Assembly (NCBI GenBank): GCA_946894095.1
Contig: OX335657.1
Span: 2,666,001-2,730,000 of the forward strand
DNA from: Incurvaria masculella
Taxonomy: Eukaryota; Arthropoda; Insecta; Lepidoptera; Incurvariidae
DNA length: 64,000 bases
Reading direction: 5' to 3'
A program made the position numbers and the translations under genes. Below, piece after piece: positions 19,150 through 31,900 of this stretch. Every line of letters begins with the position of its first letter. Positions within the stretch are counted from its first letter, which is position 1. The notes beneath the pieces were generated by a model. The model worked only from the letters and a program-made list of their open reading frames with translations. It was not told the DNA's origin and ran no database searches.

Positions 19150-19785
19150 CGGCATAACGTATAATATGCAGATCGTATAATGTCATATTTTAACAAAATT
19201 TTAAAACCATGCACAACGTATAATCGGCAGATCATATAATCTTATACGTAGTGCATGAAGAAGTCCAAAAAATTTAATTACTTATTTCTCCATGCATAAC
19301 GTATAATAGTCACAACGTATAATGTTATGATCTTTATTTAACAAAAAAAGAAAACCATGCATATCATATAATCCTAAAATATTTCATACGATAAGCGCCC
19401 TTATCGATATAACATTAAAGATTATACTCGCACGCGACTTTTCGACCGTCTCAATTAGCGTTGTAGCAAATTGTTACTCTTCAACAAATATCCATTCGTA
19501 GCAATTTCAGCCTTAAATGTATCGTTATTAGGGCGCTTTATGCAGTGCTTCTTGGCATATTATACGTTCTGCATGGTTTTCTTTTTTTGTGAATTCATGT
19601 TAGGAATATTATACGTTGTGACTATTATACGTTCTGCATGATGCAAAGAGTTGATTTTATTTTTAAACTCATGCACAACGTATAACATTATACGTTGTGA
19701 CTATTATACGATATGCATGGTTTTAATTTTTTGGAAAAAAATAAGATTATACGTTGTGAATATTATACGTAGTGAATACGACTCT
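19150..19785. repeat. Inverted array of ACGTATAAT motifs
   Basis: From 19150 to 19375 the sequence holds repeated ACGTATAAT or close variants joined to CATGCA or GTCACA. From 19555 to 19785 the same motifs recur as ATTATACGT with TGCATG. The centre has its own inverted pair (CGATAAGCGCCCTTATCG at about 19393 against GTTATTAGGGCGC at about 19524). The region can fold on itself over some 600 bases. It has no open frame. It lies 190 bases downstream of the GMPS stop codon. Confidence 0.75.
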
Positions 19786-19977
19786 ATATTAAGACACGAG
19801 TCTGCAACATCCTTATTGTCTAAAAACGACGAATGTGGCCTCCCACCCCGGCTGTATCAGGTCGCGACTGCTCCGGGCCGAGGAGACGGGGAGGCCCCGT
19901 GCAAACACCAGTGTCCGTACAAAATATAGCATGTATGTGTGTTACAGTATAAATATAGGCAGGCGGTCGACGCGCCA

Positions 19978-22900
19978 TCATTCCCACTCGGTCGTGCCCG
20001 GCGGCTTCGCCGTGAGGTCGTACAGCACGCGCGAGATGCCCGGCACGCTCTCGACTTCCTTCCGCATCCGGTCCACCAACTGAAAACAAATCGGGGTCGT
20101 TACATGCCTATTGGTTCTAGGTGTTTGGTTACCGAATTGCGCGACGACTGAGTTCGCGCGACCATAATGGAGTTTTTCCGACTACGTTAGACAGGCGGCC
20201 CGAGGGCGGGTCGTGTTTTTTTGGCGAGAAAAGGACACGTTATTGCCGTTATTGCGCGGCTCTTATATTTTCGGAGAGACAACGTGTCCTTGAGGGTTGT
20301 TTTGCGAGTGCTGCAGTGGCCGTCATGATATAACGTGTACCATGAGGACCGGGCCCACTCTTCAGCCAGCCAACACTTTCGCAACGCGTGAGATCTTGGG
20401 AGCTCCTATTGTCCTCTCCCAAACTCATATGCCCACGACTTTGAACTAGTGTCAGAAATTCGATGACCCCGCCCCCTAAACGCTAGGTTTTGATCAGAAT
20501 CTCATTCAGGAATCTTATTCATACTTTATTGTAAAAAACATATTTTATTTTTTTAGCTACAAGATTATTTTATGATATAAGCGGCTCGTGGCTCAGCAGA
20601 GGGTAGACTTGCCTTACCTCCCAGCAGTCTGGGTTTGAATCCCTGCCCAATGCATGAGTTGGATAAGTGCAGTTTGTTACAAATGTGAGCTGTTCCATGG
20701 TTTGGAATCCATGCAAGACTGGCTTGGTACCATCATCGCATTGGATGAACAAAATGCTCGAAGCGGCAATGAAAAATTGTCTTGTGTTTTCCATCCAGTT
20801 CAATAGCAAATATCCGTGCTCATAAAGGGAAGGCACCTAATCCCTTCGGGAATGTGGTGTATTGGGCGAATATCATGATGGAAGTTGTGTGGTATTAGCA
20901 ATCCATGTCAAGTTCCATAACAAAAAGCTGTGCTCATAAGGGAAGGTCCTGGCATGGCCCCTTTTGGGATTGGGGTGTGTTAGGCTAATATCATGACTGT
21001 GGGTGAGATATTGGCTTCCATTTGCAATAATGTAAAGAGAATGCATGGTTCACCTCCTGCGGCATGTGCGGCTCGCCGGGCACGGCCGGCACGCCCGTCA
21101 TGAAGTCGGCGGTGATGAAGGGCCGCAGCACGGCCGAGCGCTGGCACGAGGGCGCGCGCAGCGCCGCGTCGCGGTCCAGGTGCACCGGGATCAGCACCAC
21201 CGGCATCTGGGCGATGCGGCCGCCGCACCCCGACGCCATCAGCGCCTGCGAGTGAACGTTTCTGAGCATGTTATCCCTGAATCTAGAGAGCCTGCAACTC
21301 TGAAGGGATGTAGGGTCTCTCTCTCGACTTTATCGGGGAGAATGCTCGACAGAGCTGCATAACACAGTCCTTCCGTGCCCTTTCTACTATCGCTCAACAC
21401 GGAACACACAGTTAATTCACCCATTCACTATCGACGTTCCCAAAGTAAGAGCCAACCGATCCTTTATCTATAGGGTCGGTAAACTATAGATTTGACTCCC
21501 CGCCGAGGCATTTACCCTAAGTACAACCTGGGGTCTTTTAAAATAGGGCATGAATGGTAGATTTTTGTGAATTAATATTAATTTAATGTATTGACATAAA
21601 CGGGTACCAATAACCCGTATATATCTGTAAGCAGTGGCAAACAAATTTGTTAACTTAGACTAAGTGGACGTTGAAAAAAAATCAGCGAAGTTAATTGCCA
21701 GTTCTTCTTCGCCGTGAATGCTGAACTGGCTAATGATAAAATATGACAAATCTGAGTGCAGTGTGCTGCCTGTGGATGATGAATAAACAATAAACAATAT
21801 AGTGTGAAGGCATGGCTCGCCGGCATGGTTTTCGCAGCCCCGTGAAAGTTTGAAAGCCCATGGGTGTCTTCGGGCAACGTGAGGTCCTGGCGTACGCCAA
21901 ATGCTACGCTTAACATTAACAAACGATGACACAAGTTGGTTTATTCAATAATATGTGATATTATTCTTAGTTTTATGCACAAGGTGGAATTGTTTGCCTC
22001 AGCATCCTTAACAGGTGGGATACAAGATCAGATTGGTGTTGTGCGGGCTTCGACACTTAAAATAATACAATTAGTCCCACTGCATTTCTTCATATGCGCT
22101 AACCTGCGTGGCGAGGTCGTCCACCTGTCTCGCCGTCGAGACGACGTGCTGTGTGAGGAACGTGGGGGTGATGTCGGTCACCTGCTCCTTGATGAGTCCA
22201 CCGAACGCGTAGCAAACCCTGCAAGTGGACATAAACAATTAGTCGGTTAGAGAATTAGTGTATTTATTAGGTAACGATATAATTTTCAAAAGAAAGTTGT
22301 AACTAGATGGTAGGTTGGATTTGTTAACAAGTTAGGATTACTTAACCTAACCTACCTAACTTTATGGACATTAAAATTAGTGATTCGTAAACAAAGTAAT
22401 AGTAGCATAATCCAAAAAAGACTCATGAATACCTCCACATGCAAGGTTCTGATCCAAGTCAAGGTTCAACCTAAGTGTTACAAGAAATACCAAAATAGAC
22501 TCAAAATCCACCCCCAATCCACTGGCTGTAAAGCTAACAATATCAGACATGGTTGACAGAAAAATAATTAATTCCCCCAGTGGGGAATTCTATTCTGTAT
22601 GGTGACAGATAAACACTCATCACATCGGCTATTTGTCAAAAGACTGATCTAATGATTGAACATAAAAAAAACACCAAGAATAACGAAGTAATGAATGAGA
22701 AAAACTAGAATAGTTTTTGCAGGTTATGCATTTAAAACAGATTATCATGCGAGAGACTTGCGAAGGGCGCTGTCATCCACTCTTACCTATTGACATTGTG
22801 ACAGACGCGCGGAATGAGTTTGGCTAGGTACAGCATGTCCTTCCAGTCGGGGGGATAGCGTTCCGTCGAGAGCGCCACCACGTAGCTGTATGTGCGGGCA

Positions 22901-25900
22901 TCCCCTGCGCAATACACACACGGATGTAACGTTAAATATAAAATATAAACGTAACAAAAATAAAATTAATAAGTATACCTAACAAAAACAAAAAAAAATA
23001 TAAAAGATATTTAAAAAGTGCACTCAAAACGTGAAGTACATGCATAAGCTTGAAGCTGCTAGTGTATATAAATAAATAATAATAAAAAAATACATTTTAG
23101 CTGAATATTTTACTGATCACTTAGTTGTTTCACACAAAAAACACACAGCTCTTATTGATGGGACCTTATATGTAATATCAATTTTAAGCTTAAAGTCATC
23201 CGGTTCACCTTAGTTTTTCTGACCTGTGACAACATTGAATAAGAAACTGAACAATGAAAATGTACACAGTATTATTACATAATAATATTCAAATACATTT
23301 ACACTGTAAAAACGAGTGCACTGGACCAATAAATAGACACATCAGCTTTTAACAGTTATTGTATGTCAAGACCAATATCTAATGTCAGTTACAATCCATA
23401 ATGCATATGAAAAACCGGCCAAGTGAGAGTCGGACTCGCACACGAAGGGTTCCGTACCATCATGCAAGATTTAACAGAAAAAAAAACACATTTTTTGTAA
23501 ACTTATTTTTTTTTTATTTTACCTATATGTTGTTATAGCGACAAAACAAATACCAACTCTGTGAAAATTTCAGCTGCCTACCTATTACGGTTCCTGAGAT
23601 ACAGCCCTGTGACAGACGAACGGACGGACGGACGGACAGCGGAGGCTTAGTAATAGGGTTCCGTTTTCACCCTTTGGGTACGGAACCCTAAAAATTAAAC
23701 CTTTTATACTAAAACATTTCCTTTTTTTTATTAGAGATGGCGGCGTGGGACAGAAACTACAGAAAACCAGATTAGCTGTTCACTTATTGATTTACTAGTA
23801 CCCGGCTCCGCTCGGGTTAATGTAGGGCTGAATTATTTCATGGATAAAAAGGGCTGGTCGAGAACCGCATCTAAATGGGTTAATGATTCTCAAGTAATGA
23901 GCATTTTATACCACTGGTCGCACCTTTCGCGATTTAGGGCCAGTATTTCAATCGTCCCTCTTCGTACCCTCAACTTTAAGCGAAGCTTAAGGTGGCCCAA
24001 CCCGGCGGCCTCAACTCATTTGCGGACACGGTACAAAACCGTGCTGTTGCGCTCTGGGACCTTCTCTGTTTCTAAGAATAAGACAGGTTCCGTGATGAGG
24101 AAGATGCAACCTGTCCACAAAAAAGACAATGTGCATAGTGTATGATTTGGTAAGATTTACGAAAATTTTAATTTCAAAACGACTTATAGCTAAAAGTAAA
24201 CCACGACCACTGTAGTCAAAAATCTAACAAAAACCAAATAGATTATAAATCTTGATTAAATAAGCTATGTCTGATGACTAATCTTTTTACAATGTTCTTA
24301 CTTTATCATTGCGTAATCCACCTCCAAAGTTATTGTATAAAACGCGCAAAAAATTTGAACTTTCGGACTTTATAACTTGGAAACAAAACACAATTTTACA
24401 ATGCCAATGGTCATCAGACATCTAGTTCGATCGAATAAAGCTATTTTGAGCAAAATTTTGGATCTCTGACAAGAAATATGGGCGTGATCTCCTTTCCCCT
24501 TTTGTATGGGGAGATGAGCGGGTTGGGCCACCTTAAGCGAAGCTTAAGCAGCATTTGAACCAAAACTATACGGTAGCCGAGGCTTTAAGGTGTTACAGGC
24601 CTTTGAAAATAGATTGCTGGGGACATAATAAAACTTCGCTTACCATTTAGTTTGCGTTAAAATGCTGCATTTTGTTCCTTAAGGTGGCCCATCCCACTCA
24701 TCTCCCCATACAAAAGAGGAAAGAAGATCACGTCCATATTTCTTGTCAGAGATCCAAACTTTTGCTCAAAATAGCTTTATTTGATCGAACTAGATGTCTG
24801 ATGACCATTGGCATTGTAAAATTGTGTTTGGTTTCTAAGTTATAAGGTACGAAAGTTCGAATTTTTCGCGCGTTTTGTACAATAATTTTGGAGGTGGATT
24901 ACACTATGACAAAGTAAGAACATCTTAAAATGATTAGTCATCAGACATAGCTTATTTAAGCAAGATTTATAATATATTTGGTTTCTGTTAGATTTTGGAC
25001 TACAGCGGTTGTGGTTTACTTTTAGCTACAAGTCGTTTTGTAATTAAAATTTTCGTAAATCTTACCAAATCATACACTATGCACATTGTCTTTTTTGTGG
25101 ACATTTAGCATCTTCCTCATCACGGAGCCTGTCTTTTTCTTTGAAATAAAGAAGGTCCAAGAGCGCGACAGCACGGTTTTGTACCTTGCCCGCGAATGAG
25201 TTAGTCCCGCCGGGTTGGGCCACCTTAAGCTTCGCTTAAAGTTGAGGCTAGGAAGAGGGACGATTGAAATACCGGCCCTTAGCGTGATGCCCAGTAGTCC
25301 TACAGTTGCGGGATCTACCAAGTCATGCTTAGGTACAATTAGCATTGAAATCGGCTAGGTGGCACCAATACCTAAATATAGGGATGGATGAACCCTGACT
25401 TGAATAATGAGACTGTTCAAATTTGTCGAAATTTCCGCAGTGACCGCTGTTGTAAGCATCGGTAAATAACCAATAAATCGTAGGTTAAAACGGAATATAC
25501 ATCAAGACATACTGAAACAGCTATAATAAAGTAGGATGTGACAAAGGTCACATGCCGAGCATGCCAATTAAACAAAACCAACAAAATGTCCCAGAAAGGA
25601 GACAGAACGTAATAAATAAAAAATAAAAAAAGCGTGAGTGTGCCATACCTTGAACGCCGACGCTCCGTATGGGCAGCAGCGTGGCGGCGATGGGTCCGCG
25701 CGACGATATCCTCTTGAGCTCGGCCTGCTCGGGCGGCGTGGTGGCATTGGAGACGCGACCGAGCAGCGCGTGGCACTTGATGCACATCGCCGCGTACTCC
25801 ACGATTATCTTCACTATCACCTGTGTGCGCACAATTACTTATTTATTTATCTAGAGTTCATACATACATACAAATAAACGTATCTACATATAAAAGTACT

Positions 25901-28900
25901 TTCTAACCAACCGAGTAGTAGACTCTTGGAACAAGCTACCACAAGAAGTAATAAGTGCTGTATCAGTTGACAGTTTTAAAAATCAACTTGACAAACATTT
26001 GAACAAAAATAAAACTAATAAGTATACCTAACAGAAACAAAAAAATTATAAAAGATATTTAAAGCGTGCACTCAACATGTGAAATACACGCATCAGCTTG
26101 GAGCTGCTAGTGTAAATAAATAAATCATTGTAATAATAATAACACGATACATAGAGGGGCAGAAATGACAGAGCGCCATTTTCGCTTCCTCTAAGACATG
26201 CATCTCCTCTGCCATACCCAAGTTTTGCATCCATACATAAGTAGCACCAGCACACCATCCTAACTGTAAGTGTAATTTGCTTTTCATCACTGAGTTTCAT
26301 CGAGCGGTTAAAATGCTATAGCTACGTTAGGTTATGACAGCCCCATGGAAAAAAATATTTAAACTAGTGAAGTGGTCTTTGTCTTTGTGGGGTCTCTGCT
26401 GAGTTAATCGAATCTGTGGATCTTTCAGTTAGTGTCGTACTTTGTGTAATTAAAGTAACAAAAGTTTAAATAACTGAAAGGAAATGAAATTGTAACAGTT
26501 TTGCGTTCATTAAGACTTCCAGACTCCGCACTAGTCGTGGACTCAAGATCAGCAGTGCGACGTCTGACCTGAGTCTCGGCGAAGTCCCGCTCGGCGTAGG
26601 GCTCCTCCTGGCAGAGCACCCGGATGGCGAGGCCGGGCCCGGGGAAGGGGTGACGCTCCACCAGCGCCGCCGGCAGACCCAGCTCCACGCCCAGAGCTCG
26701 CACCTGTCAATTTCATGAATTACATGTAACGGACAAAATGTAACCACAACAATATAATGCACTTGTAATCTTAGCGACCTGTAAGCCTCTTGTTCGAATC
26801 CTAAGACTTTATTTTCACTATACCTAATGTAATAATATTAGCCCAACACACCACATGGGAAGTACATAGGTGCCATGGCAGGACCACAGCTTTATTGCAC
26901 TGCTGCACTGAACTGGATAGAAAACACGGACAATTTTCAGTTCCTCTTCAACCATCGTTCATACAATGCGATGGTTGAAGAGGAACTGATGCTGAGTACC
27001 AACCTGGGTGCGATTTACCCTACCTCTTAATAAGTGAGAAAGGGGAAAACGATCTACAGTTTAATGTGGCATCCGAACCATGAACTATGAATCCCATAGT
27101 CGGCTCTTACAACATGCATGGGAAGAAATGCAGAGGGCCCAATTGTATTTTAAGTGCAGGAACGCACAAAGCACTGAACCTTGAGACTAAACCTTGACTG
27201 CAGGTTCCATCCCTAATTATTAAGTTTTAGGGTTATACACGCCCATGTTGATACCATCACATTGAATGAAATTGGTCAAATTATCCATGTTTTCATCCAA
27301 TTAAATGTAGCCATGCTTAAATGTCGCCGTGTGTGATCTTATGGGGATGTAATTTTGTCGTACTAAGCATGTATGTCGCTTATTCCAAGGAATGTATGAA
27401 TAATACGATTTTGGTGACGACAGCAATATGTTTGAATGTTCAATCTTTGCAGTCAAGGTCTGTAATGCAGGTATATCGTTAAATAAATGTATGTAGGTAT
27501 AATCTCAAACACTGTGTTAGTAGGAGGCATTCATTACGGGAAGAGGGACTGTAGGTGAATTCCAAATTATGGGTATACAGCAGGTAGCGAAATTGGTTAG
27601 ACGCAATACCCGCAAATGGTATGTTTCGCTGGTTCGGGTCCAGCCTTGCAGTATATTCGTAAAGTAGTTCTTTTTACAGGGATCTTTCTTTAATTAATGT
27701 GTTCTTGCTTTACGGTCGATTATAAATTCAATAAAATGCATGTGTACGTGTCCAGGAGCCAAAGCGCACCTCGTCCTTGTGGAAGTCCTTGAGCGGCTCG
27801 ACGACGCGGCCGCGCTGCCGCAGCGCACGCACCAGGTCCGTGTCGTTGTGGTGCGTCTTGATGGTGGCCGCGTTGTCCGAGCAGAGCGACGACGCCGACT
27901 CGATGAGGTCCGGCCGCAGCGTGCCCTGCCCCAACAGCACCTGCTCCTCGCTGCGGACGGAAGCGGCCGTTACTAGGACACCGGGGAATTTCGACACTGG
28001 GACTCTCGGAAAATTTATGTTAATTTATTTATATACATGAGCAGCTGAAAGCTGATGCGTGTATGTCGTTGGTTGAGCGCACTATTTGTTAGTGAGTTGT
28101 GCATGTAAGAGAATAATTAAAAAAAAAAGTTTGTGTTTGGTGAATCAATAACATCTTCCGCTAATTTGTTCCCGGCCTCTGTTAATTGGCGTTTACAGCA
28201 AACCGATCAACTGGCATTTTCAAATGTATGGAGAAATTGATGAGCGCACGCAGTCCATTTGAGAGTCCATGTTTGATTTGACATCTTACTCGACGTTACT
28301 GTAAATACATTGACGTTGCCATTTACGCCGACTCCGCGTTTTCATACAAATCGGAAGTCCGAGTGTGACTTTGACAGCTTGAAGAAGTAAAACCACAGAA
28401 TATCTAGTAAAAACTTGTATGGAGTTTGACGTTTTTACGGAACTTCGAAGTTACGTAAACCCCAGTTTAGGTGATAACTGGGACTGGGAGCTCTGATTTT
28501 AATCCAAATTCATTCAGTCGAGTGACCAAAATTCCAAACCTCTTTTACAATATGAGAAGAAATAGGGTTGTAGCCTCTATCTAAGCCCAGTATCGAAAAT
28601 TCCAAACTTTCACGTTTACAATACGAGTGGGAAGCAGGGTACGCACTTTAGGTTGAGCGAGGCGATGGTCTGCTGCGCGGTGCGTATGAACACGTCGCCG
28701 ATGATGCGCCGCTTGTCCTCCGGCGCGGCCGTGTGGCACAGCATGGCGGTGTGGCGCGTGCGGCCGCCCGCCTCGCGCACCGTCGTGCTGCCCTGCCGGA
28801 ACTGGTGCGCCGCGCTCACCACGTGCAGCCGCACGCCGAGCTCGCGGAGCGACTTCTCCACCTTGGCCGACTCGTTCTGACGCATGAAACCTGCGGAGAC

Positions 28901-31900
28901 ATGTCAAAGACGTTTGGTCACGTGATGAGTACACCGGGACCAGGTTCTTTCTATGGCTGTTAAGATACGTGTCAATTTTATATGTCTAGGATGTTATGTC
29001 TTTGTTTTTTCTGCTAGGCTGCCAGAATGTGGAAGTGATTAGTTACAGTTACAGTCATGTATTTGCGGTGAAAAAGACTTCTATTTTTAATTATTATTCA
29101 CAGTATATATTTTTAAACAAATTAAAACATTATTTGATCCAAAAATAGAAAAATAACCCTTAAAAATATAAATAAAACTGAAAAAACCCTACGGAGGTCC
29201 CACCTGGGACAAATCATACAAGGCTGCTCCGACAGAAACCGCCGAACGATTCTCGTGTTCAAGAGTAGAACCGGGAATTATTATTATTATTATTTGGCTT
29301 ATAACACTATAAGCTGATGTGTGCATATCAGGTTTTAGAATTACTGATTGCACTTGTTTTTTTAAATGTTTTTTTTTCTTTTTGGTTTATTTATTTATGT
29401 TATATTTCTATATTTATATTTGCTTTTGGTACTTATGACTTCCTGTGGTAGTTGACTCCAGAAGTGTACAACTCTGTTGCAAAGAAAATGTTTTCTGGGA
29501 TTTGTCCTTGCTTCAATGTGTTTATTGCAAACATTTAGTTGAGTTTGCAGGTACCATAGTATTTTTTTTTTTTTTATGTGACTGGACATGGATGGCTAAT
29601 ACCACAAGTTCTGTCATGGTATTAGCCCAACACACCACATGGGAACTAGGTGCCATGCCAGGACCTTCCTTATATTGCACGGCTACATTAAACTGGATGG
29701 AAAACACGGACAATTTTCATTGCCGCTTCGACCATCGTTCATCCAATGCGATGGTACCAACCCGGGCGGGATAAACCCTACCACCTAGTAAGGAAGGGGA
29801 CCTACAGCTTAACGTGGAATCCGAACCACGGCCAGCCTCTCTCGACGGTCGAAAGGTCACCCATCCAAGACCAGACCGGACCCAGCGTTGCTTAACTTTG
29901 GAGAGCGATCGCCGAAGTGTCGCGCCACTGGGCCACTGAGGCTGACAGTTTTGTCAATTATTGAGGATCTTATAGACTTCGGTCTCCACGCTGCCGCCGC
30001 TCATGAAGAGGTGTGAGCTTTAGTGCCCTTAGCCGTTGCTCATATTCTTTATGCTTTAGATGCACAATCATTTTTGTAGCTCTCCTCTGGACACGTTCTA
30101 AAAAATCTGTGTCTTTTGTAGGTATGGGCTCCAAATCTGAAAGGCATATTCTAAAATAGGATGGATGGACATAAGTTTTGTAGTTTAAAAAAATTTTTTT
30201 TTTAAATGTAGAGCAAGTAGTTAGCAATTGTTTTTTAAATTGAATTTGTCGAGCGAATGATTCTTAGGGCGCAGTTACTCTAATAAATCTCTAAGTAAAA
30301 AAAATATTCAGCATGTCGGAAGCACGACCAACAAATCGTTAACGAAATTCACTCTACAAGTGGTTAGGCGCACCGTTGTCGATGTGAACAGCAATGACTT
30401 GGTCCTCGCGTAGCGCGTGCCTCAGCAGAGCGGCACACACTGTCGAGTCCACACCTCCGCTCACCAGTACCTGCAAAACATCCATCCGATAACAGAGTTA
30501 TCTGCTGGATCTCGCAACTGATTCGTCTGCTAGTAGTATCCGACCTGTTACATCTCAAAACTGAGAAATGTGTAGTATAATCTGTAAATAAGACAAATAA
30601 GGCGTTCATTACGGGAGGAGGGACTGTAGGAGAATTGCAAGTTATGGGTATACAGCCGGTGGCGAAATGGGTAGACGGTATGTTTTGCTGGTTCGGGTCC
30701 AGCCTTGCAGTATATTCGTCAAGTAGTTCTTGATTCTCACCGATAGGTACATAGTTTCTTCGCAAAAGTTGTTGACAATACTGGGAAGAAAGTAATGTAT
30801 AAATTTCTCAAAAATTAAAATGGAACAAAAAAAATTACTTACCTACATTCTTAGCAAAAGTTGTTATATTTCAGATACTGAATCAACCCTATAAGGTTTG
30901 TAGATTATTATAAACTTACCTTATACAAGTCACGAATAAAAAAAGGCAAACGCACCAGCACTTTGTTCTCGCCGACTGTCTCCCGGATGTACTGGATGCA
31001 GGACTCGCGGCGACACTTGAGCGTGAAGCTGCGCGACAGGCCGGCGATGTCAAACAGGAAGTTGGAGAGCATCTGCTTGCCTTTCGGCGTTAGGTCCACC
31101 TGCGTGCGTACATATCACTTCAGCCATCTCGTTCACGCTGTGTGTTATACAATGCACTGAAAAAGTGTGGGTTTGCTGGATGTAAATCCTACTATCTGGA
31201 GAGTAGTAGAAGTAAGCGGAGAAATTACCACAAGGAATTTCGATAATAAAAAAAAATTATGTGTAGATTGATGGTCTGGCTATAATTTAAAGATAAAACT
31301 TAGTCTCTGATGCTTTGTGTTCGCTGAGGGCCGGGAGGACTGGAGGAAAATTAGAGGCGTATGTCCAGCAGTGGACGCAAACACGCTGACTGACTGACTG
31401 CTTTATGTTCTCAAATTAGATAAATACTTGAAACTTTCATAAAAAAAATTTGAACACAGAATATAAGCGTCAGACATTTACCGTTATAGGTTTCAAAAAT
31501 AGCTAGACCTTATAGCTAGACATCATCGCATCATTCTTCTTTTTTAAATAAAAAAATAATTAGTAGTCATATTTAAAAATAAAATATGGTTTCACTTACG
31601 CCCTTACAACAACACAACAACAACAACAACGCTCTTATGGAACTGAATGAAATCAGTATGGTCAGTCTGAGTTCTCACCTCAATTGGCGTTTATGAAACT
31701 TCGAAGTTACGTAAAAACGTCAAACCCATACAACACTTACTACGTATTCTGTGGTTTTACTTCTTCAAGCTGTCAAAGTCAAACTCGGAATTCCGATTTG
31801 TATGAAAACGCAGAGTCAGAGTAAACAGCCACGTCAAAATATTTACGGGGACTGTGACTGAGTTGTCAAATCAAACTCGGACTCGCAAATGTTAGTTTGC

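Larger units (their letters stand above)
23934..25281. repeat. 1.35-kb fold-back, GMPS intron 10
   Basis: Arms 23934-24536 and 24679-25281 are inverted copies separated by 142 bases. Each arm consists of a full TTAA-flanked MITE plus about 50 outer bases (GTATTTCAATCGTCCCTCTT, CAACTTTAAGCGAAGC). The spacer itself has a weaker inverted pair (GCAGCATTT near 24550 and 24664). The arms are similar but not identical, so the structure is not an assembly artefact of a single sequence read back. Confidence 0.75.

Noticed and set aside
19150..19785. CRISPR array
   Set aside because: Repeats are 9-12 bases, irregularly spaced and in both orientations, in a eukaryotic genome with no cas genes.
27575..27665. 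A functional tRNA-Leu gene or bacterial contamination
   Set aside because: The acceptor stem is imperfect, most copies have lost the anticodon arm, and all are embedded in insect repeats and GMPS introns.
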